Shown piece by piece: positions 59,704 to 64,000 of a DNA stretch of 64,000 nucleotides. Each line of letters begins with the position of its first letter. Position 1 is the first letter of the stretch. Origin of the DNA: Marinomonas rhodophyticola (GTDB taxonomy: Bacteria; Pseudomonadota; Gammaproteobacteria; Pseudomonadales; Marinomonadaceae); the NCBI RefSeq assembly GCF_026113935.1, contig NZ_JAPEUL010000004.1, positions 496,001 to 560,000 on the forward strand, read 5' to 3'. The notes under the pieces are model-generated. The model saw only the letters and a program-made list of their open reading frames with translations, did not search any database and was not told the DNA's origin. Made by a program: the position numbers and the translations under genes.

Positions 59704-60758
59704 GCCTGCGCCTCAAGGTCTGAGATTAATACTTCCTTTCCACCATTACGAGGACAAACATCACCAATGATCCAAGCATTTTCACCTTCTGCTTTTAGAA
59801 TAGCGAGTGCTTCATTTGCTTTTTCTGCATCAATAGAAAGTACCATGCCGACGCCGCAGTTTAGAACACGATACATCTCTTCTTGCTTAACATTTCCTTG
59901 TTCTTGTAGCCAATCAAACACAGCAGGACGTTTCCAACTAGTGGCATCAATACGAGCAGCGGTATCTTCAGGTAATACACGAGGAATGTTTTCTAGCAGC
60001 CCGCCACCGGTGATGTGAGCCAAAGCATTAACTGAAACGGATTCCATCAACTTAAGAATGGATTTGACGTAAATACGAGTTGGCTCCATTAGAGCGTCTT
60101 TTAGGGCGACACCGTCGATTTCTTGGTTAAGGTCGGCTTTGCTGACTTCAAGGATTTTACGAATTAGGGAGTAGCCATTGGAGTGAGGGCCAGATGAACC
60201 TAATGCGATCAATGTGTCGCCTGCTTTTACTTTACTGCCATCGATGATGTTTTCTTCTTCAACGACACCAACACAAAAGCCAGCGAGATCATAATCACCA
60301 TCATGATACATGCCTGGCATTTCTGCCGTTTCGCCACCAACGAGTGCGCAACCAGCTTGTATACAGCCTTCGCCAATACCTGTGACAACATTGGCGGCGA
60401 CATCAACATCTAGCTTGCCAGTGGCGTAGTAATCTAGGAATAATAGAGGCTCAGCGCCGGCAACAACGAGATCGTTCACGCACATTGCGACAAGATCGAT
60501 ACCAATGGTGTCGTGTTGATTAAGATCCATAGCTAAGCGCAACTTGGTACCGACACCGTCTGTGCCAGAAACAAGTATGGGGTTTTTATATTTTGTGGGA
60601 AGGCGTGTCAAAGCACCAAAGCCTCCCAGACCACCCATTACTTCAGGGCGACGAGTTTTTTTGCTTACGCCTTTAATACGTTCAACAAGTTGATTGCCAG
60701 CGTTGATATCTACGCCTGCGTCTTTATAACTAATCGATGGTTTATCTGACTTGGTCAT
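59700..60758 (-). CDS. purM: Phosphoribosylformylglycinamidine cyclo-ligase
   Basis: ATP-dependent ring-closing step of purine synthesis (AIR synthetase). The N-terminus has [19 protein letters not shown], then the [12 protein letters not shown] motif, [22 protein letters not shown] and the C-terminal [17 protein letters not shown]. The 352 residues match the family. Divergent from the DUF2066 gene; purN overlaps its end. Confidence 0.98.
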   Translation of the reverse strand: MTKSDKPSISYKDAGVDINAGNQLVERIKGVSKKTRRPEVMGGLGGFGALTRLPTKYKNPILVSGTDGVGTKLRLAMDLNQHDTIGIDLVAMCVNDLVVAGAEPLLFLDYYATGKLDVDVAANVVTGIGEGCIQAGCALVGGETAEMPGMYHDGDYDLAGFCVGVVEEENIIDGSKVKAGDTLIALGSSGPHSNGYSLIRKILEVSKADLNQEIDGVALKDALMEPTRIYVKSILKLMESVSVNALAHITGGGLLENIPRVLPEDTAARIDATSWKRPAVFDWLQEQGNVKQEEMYRVLNCGVGMVLSIDAEKANEALAILKAEGENAWIIGDVCPRNGGKEVLISDLEAQA

Positions 60759-60873
60759 TGCCTATGCCTTATCATGGTACGAGGAAAAAAGGCATTTTAG
60801 CATAGTGGCGCATTAGGGCTATGGTTCTTTGCAATTAAGACAGTAGAATAGGCAAATAAACGAAGGAAAGGCT

Positions 60874-61959
60874 ATGAATTCTCGTATATTTTTATTACTC
60901 ATTAGTGTTTTGTTGATTCCGACAGCCAATGCGGTCCCTGTTCAGGGGCTTTATAGTGCTGAAATTAATTTGCCTGTGACTCAATCAGAAGATCAGATGT
61001 TAAGCCAAGCGTTTGGTTTGGCGGCAGAAGAAGTACTGATAAAAGTATCAGGTGATAAAGAAGCCATCACCAATAGTGTGATGGCTCAAGCTAAGCGTCA
61101 AGCGTCAGCGTGGGTTGCACAACACTCAGTTGCTTCGCTCAGTGAGCTTATATCCTCTGATGGGGGATTAGTGCCTGGTAAACAAGTTCGGGTCACGTTC
61201 TACCAAGAGTCTATTGATCGCTTTTTATCACAAAATAATTTACCGGTATGGGGGGAAAACAGACCTTCTGTCTTAGTGTGGTTAGTAAGTGAAACCAATG
61301 GCGTAAGAAGTTTGTCTGGCTCAAGAGAGCCGTCGGTTGTATTGAATGAATTTGCACAATCGGCCAATTTGGCAGGTTTGCCTATCTACGCACCTTTGCA
61401 GGACGAGGTTGACAAAAGAACCATTTCTACAGCAGACGTATGGGGCTTTTTTGAGGATAGTATTGCCCGAGCGAGTACGCGTTATCAAACAGATTCTGTT
61501 GCCGCCATAAGGATTAGTAATTATGCCGGGCAAATGAGCGGGAATTTGTTGGTGTTACTGAAGGGAGGGGAGTCAGAGCGATTTGTATTGTCGGGAAATA
61601 CTCTAAAAGCGGTGGTTGATCAAGCAACGACTAAATTGGCGAAAGTGTTTTCTTCTCGCTACGCTTCCGTGCGCAATAGTGGTTCTGTTAGTCAGTTAAC
61701 AGTTCGAGTGGCAGGTGTAGAAAGCTACAATGTTATGAGTAAGGTTCAGTCATATTTAGAAAGTATTGGCGTTGTGCGTAATGTGACTTTGCTTCAAGTG
61801 GATGGTGATACCATTGAGTTTGCACTAGAAATTGATGGGGACAAGCAGAAGCTATTTAACAGCATATCCTTGAGTCGTTTGCTAATCAGTGCTCCATTAA
61901 ATGCGTTAGATCCTGATGCAAATCGAGTCGCATCCTATCAATACAGTGGAGTAAATTGA
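60874..61959 (+). CDS. DUF2066 family exported protein
   Basis: A 361-residue protein with a signal peptide (LLLISVLLIPTANA) that starts the conserved VPVQGLYSAEINLPV. No catalytic motif is known. The position next to purM is the usual one in Pseudomonas-like genomes. The stop is immediately followed by the yheV-like gene, suggesting a two-gene unit. In relatives, perM and hda follow; they are absent here. Confidence 0.88.
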   Translation: MNSRIFLLLISVLLIPTANAVPVQGLYSAEINLPVTQSEDQMLSQAFGLAAEEVLIKVSGDKEAITNSVMAQAKRQASAWVAQHSVASLSELISSDGGLVPGKQVRVTFYQESIDRFLSQNNLPVWGENRPSVLVWLVSETNGVRSLSGSREPSVVLNEFAQSANLAGLPIYAPLQDEVDKRTISTADVWGFFEDSIARASTRYQTDSVAAIRISNYAGQMSGNLLVLLKGGESERFVLSGNTLKAVVDQATTKLAKVFSSRYASVRNSGSVSQLTVRVAGVESYNVMSKVQSYLESIGVVRNVTLLQVDGDTIEFALEIDGDKQKLFNSISLSRLLISAPLNALDPDANRVASYQYSGVN

Positions 61960-62190
61960 ATGACAGATGAACTAGAAGAAAACATAGTAGAAAGAGATTT
62001 CTTCGCTCGTCCTGAAGAAGAGCAAAGAGATTTTTTGGCGCAAACTTGGTGCAACCATTGTATGGAAGTGGATTTAGGGATGGTCAACCCAAAGGAATTT
62101 GAAAGTAAAGATCGAGTTTGGATTGAAGGTGACTGCATTAAGTGCGGTCATTCTACGGTTACAGAGATTGTAGAAGAGGATGAGGAGTGA
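61960..62190 (+). CDS. yheV: YheV-family putative metal-binding protein
   Basis: A 76-residue acidic protein with two CxxC-type pairs, CNHCMEVD and CIKCGHS, which could bind zinc. The signature RDFFARPEEEQRDFLAQTWC matches YheV. Function is unknown. The ATG directly follows the DUF2066 stop. A terminator follows about 40 bases later. Confidence 0.88.
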   Translation: MTDELEENIVERDFFARPEEEQRDFLAQTWCNHCMEVDLGMVNPKEFESKDRVWIEGDCIKCGHSTVTEIVEEDEE

Positions 62191-62232
62191 TTCTTAGTAT
62201 CCTATACTGAATGCTATTTAAAAAAGAGTGAT

Positions 62233-62263
62233 AAAAAAACGCGCCGAAAGGCGCGTTTTTTGT
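62233..62263. terminator. Bidirectional terminator between yheV and gltA
   Basis: ACGCGCC-GAAA-GGCGCGT is flanked by an A-run and a T-run, so it can serve both convergent genes. Confidence 0.9.
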
Positions 62264-62283
62264 AATACCACGATATTGGTGTA

Positions 62284-63568
62284 TTACTTTTTAGTCGGAT
62301 AATCGCGCTGTGGTTTACCGACATAAAGTTGGCGCGGACGGCCAATTTTATAAGGTCCACTGATCATTTCATTCCAGTGAGAGATCCAGCCAATAGTACG
62401 AGACATGGCGAAGATAACAGTAAACATACTGGTTGGAATGCCAATTGCTTTCATGATGATGCCTGAGTAGAAATCAACGTTTGGATAAAGCTTACGTTCT
62501 ACGAAATAAGGATCTTCTAGAGCAATCTGTTCAAGGCGTTTAGCGATTTTTAGTAAAGGATCGTCTGATTGACCAAGTTCTGCCAATACCTGATCACAGG
62601 TTTCGCGCATCACTTTGGCACGAGGGTCAAAGTTTTTGTATACACGATGACCAAAGCCCATCAATCTGAAAGGATCATTTTTATCTTTTGCTTTGGCGAT
62701 AAATTTGTCGATGTGCTCAACGTCGCCAATCTCTTCCAGCATAGTTAGTACCGCTTCGTTGGCACCACCATGAGCTGGACCTCAAAGTGTCGCGATGCCT
62801 GCTGCAATACACGCAAACGGGTTGGCGCCTGAGGAGCCTGCGAGACGAACTGTGGAGGTTGAGGCATTTTGTTCATGATCTGCGTGCAGGATGAATATTC
62901 TATCCATAGCCTTGGCGAAAACGGGGTTTACTTTGTAATCCTCGCAAGGTGTTGCAAACATCATGTACAAAAAGTTTTCAGCATAAGACAAGTCGTTACG
63001 TGGGTACATAACTGGTTGGTCTTTAGAATACTTATAGCATATTGAAGCGAGCGTTGGCATTTTAGAAATCAGGCGGAACGCAGCAATTTCACGATGCTTA
63101 GGGTTGCTGATGTCCATGTGATCTTGGTAAAAAGCCGATAGAGCCTCCAACAAGACCGCACATGATGGCCATAGGGTGGGCATCATTTCGGAAACCTTCA
63201 ATGAATTTGTGCATTGATTGGTTGACCATGGTGTGTTTGCCAACCGTTCTTTCAAATTCTGCTTTTTGTTTTTTGTCGGGTAATTCCCCGTAAAGTAATA
63301 AATAGCAGGTTTCTAGATAGTCTGAGTGTTCTGCAAGTTGGGCAATAGGATAGCCGCGATGCAAAAGAATGCCAGCATCTCCATCTATGTAAGTAATAGA
63401 GGATTCACAAGAGCCGGTAGACATAAATCCTGGATCGTAGGTGAATACACCGTTCGCACCTAAGCCTCGAACGTCGATAACGTCTGTACCTAGGGTGCCT
63501 GAAAGAACAGGAAGTTCGATAGCTTTATCGATCCCATCCACTTTGAGTAGCGCTTTTTTATCAGCCAT
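62284..63568 (-). CDS. gltA: Citrate synthase (one frameshift, one in-frame TGA)
   Basis: Condenses acetyl-CoA and oxaloacetate at the entry to the TCA cycle. The N-terminal part shows [24 protein letters not shown], the middle [16 protein letters not shown] and [20 protein letters not shown], and the C-terminal [15 protein letters not shown]. Two defects interrupt it. At about 63144 an extra base breaks the frame; removing it restores [14 protein letters not shown]. At 62782-62784 a TGA replaces the expected TGG of ATLWGPAHGG, a single G-to-A change. Corrected, the protein is about 427 residues, the family length. The catalytic His and Asp are present. Confidence 0.93.
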
Positions 63569-64000
63569 TTATGGTCTCCTTCGTATTCTGGTTCGGGGCT
63601 AAGACGTCGTAGGTTGACTCCACCTGGCCCAGAAGGTGCGGAAAAAATACTGTCTCTAGACTATAAAAGTCAATCTTGTTCATTTGCACTCTATTTACAT
63701 TAGGTTGTGTTATTTTGTAATTATCTGACAAAACAAGGGGTTGATGTAAAGTCAAGAAAATGCTCAAAAACAATTAACTTGTTGATTATATGGGTTTTTT
63801 GTCGTTTTTTTAGTGTGGTTTTTTATGTAATTTTATACCATTATTGTTTCGGCTTATGGTTACATTCATTTGATGAATGGTGACCATTGAAAACCTCTCG
63901 TTCAGTCTATTTGTCTTAGTATTTTTGGCTGGTCTATAATTGCGCCTCAGACGATTTCATTGATTTGTTGATGCTAATGGATAAAAGAGAGTCGCTTTTA
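63569..64000. promoter_or_regulatory. gltA upstream region with divergent candidate promoters
   Basis: No gene is seen. For gltA (minus strand) a TTGACT/TATTTT pair with an 18-base spacer lies at 63644-63673. For the plus strand TTGTCT (63911-63916) and TATAAT (63935-63940), also with 18 bases between, point to a gene beyond the right edge, probably the sdh operon by common synteny. Both calls are by motif only. Confidence 0.4.

Noticed and set aside
63561-63773. A 70-codon minus-strand frame upstream of gltA
   Set aside because: It covers the gltA promoter and leader and ends over the gltA start; no family resemblance.
1-64000. CRISPR array, prophage, toxin-antitoxin or defence island
   Set aside because: No regularly spaced direct repeats, phage structural genes, integrase or defence families were seen on either strand.

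Overview
The window looks like a chromosomal segment of a marine gammaproteobacterium of the Oceanospirillales, most like Marinomonas. This is an inference from gene order (gyrA-serC-pheA-tyrA/aroA-cmk-rpsA; proA-nadD-rsfS-rlmH-mrdA-mrdB-mltB-rlpA-dacA-ybeD-lipB-lipA), protein similarity and moderate GC content; there is no rRNA in the window to confirm it. Almost all of it is core or metabolic sequence. No prophage, CRISPR array or complete insertion sequence is visible.

Layout: 1-1443, ubiquinone methyltransferase ubiG and an SDR gene (minus). 1766-9745, gyrA and an aromatic amino acid block ending in a TyrA-AroA fusion whose AroA half has lost most of its catalytic motifs, then cmk. 9788-11660, rpsA with a three-hairpin leader and a terminator. 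11754-12734, a small unknown gene and trmO (minus). 12870-23853, proA, nadD, ribosome factors, the cell-elongation and peptidoglycan cluster, and lipoate genes. 23945-34018, speA and aguB, an ABM-GNAT fusion, a cupin protein, parC, a two-subunit bacterioferritin with bfd, a FrnE-like DsbA protein and a Tag-like glycosylase. 34064-34348, an IS5-type MITE. 34445-36137, pdxJ, a DTW-domain enzyme and a DUF1244 gene. 36145-43797, a lap biofilm module (lapG, lapD, lapB, lapC, a LuxR regulator) without its adhesin or outer-membrane pore. 43928-58298, a complete nitrate assimilation locus: nasT-nasS, then the nasFEDC-nirB-nirD-nasA transport and reduction genes, a TrpD2-like gene and mobA. 58301-62190, a DUF3108 gene, purN, purM, a DUF2066 gene and yheV. 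62284-63568, gltA (minus); the right edge probably carries the promoter of the next operon.

The nitrate locus can be read as a circuit. Two sigma-54-type promoters (before nasT and before nasF) tie it to nitrogen status. NasS (nitrate sensor) and NasT (ANTAR antiterminator) would act on the nasF leader, which holds two hexaloop hairpins with A1 and G4 followed by an intrinsic terminator. NasF/E/D import nitrate, NasC/NasA reduce it to nitrite, NirB/NirD reduce nitrite to ammonium, and MobA supplies the molybdenum cofactor.

Caution on quality: about two dozen single-base frameshifts and one in-frame stop break otherwise well conserved genes, including rpsA, parC, mrdB and gltA. They are most simply consensus errors in a draft sequence, so the genes are annotated as single reconstructed loci and the breakpoints are given.
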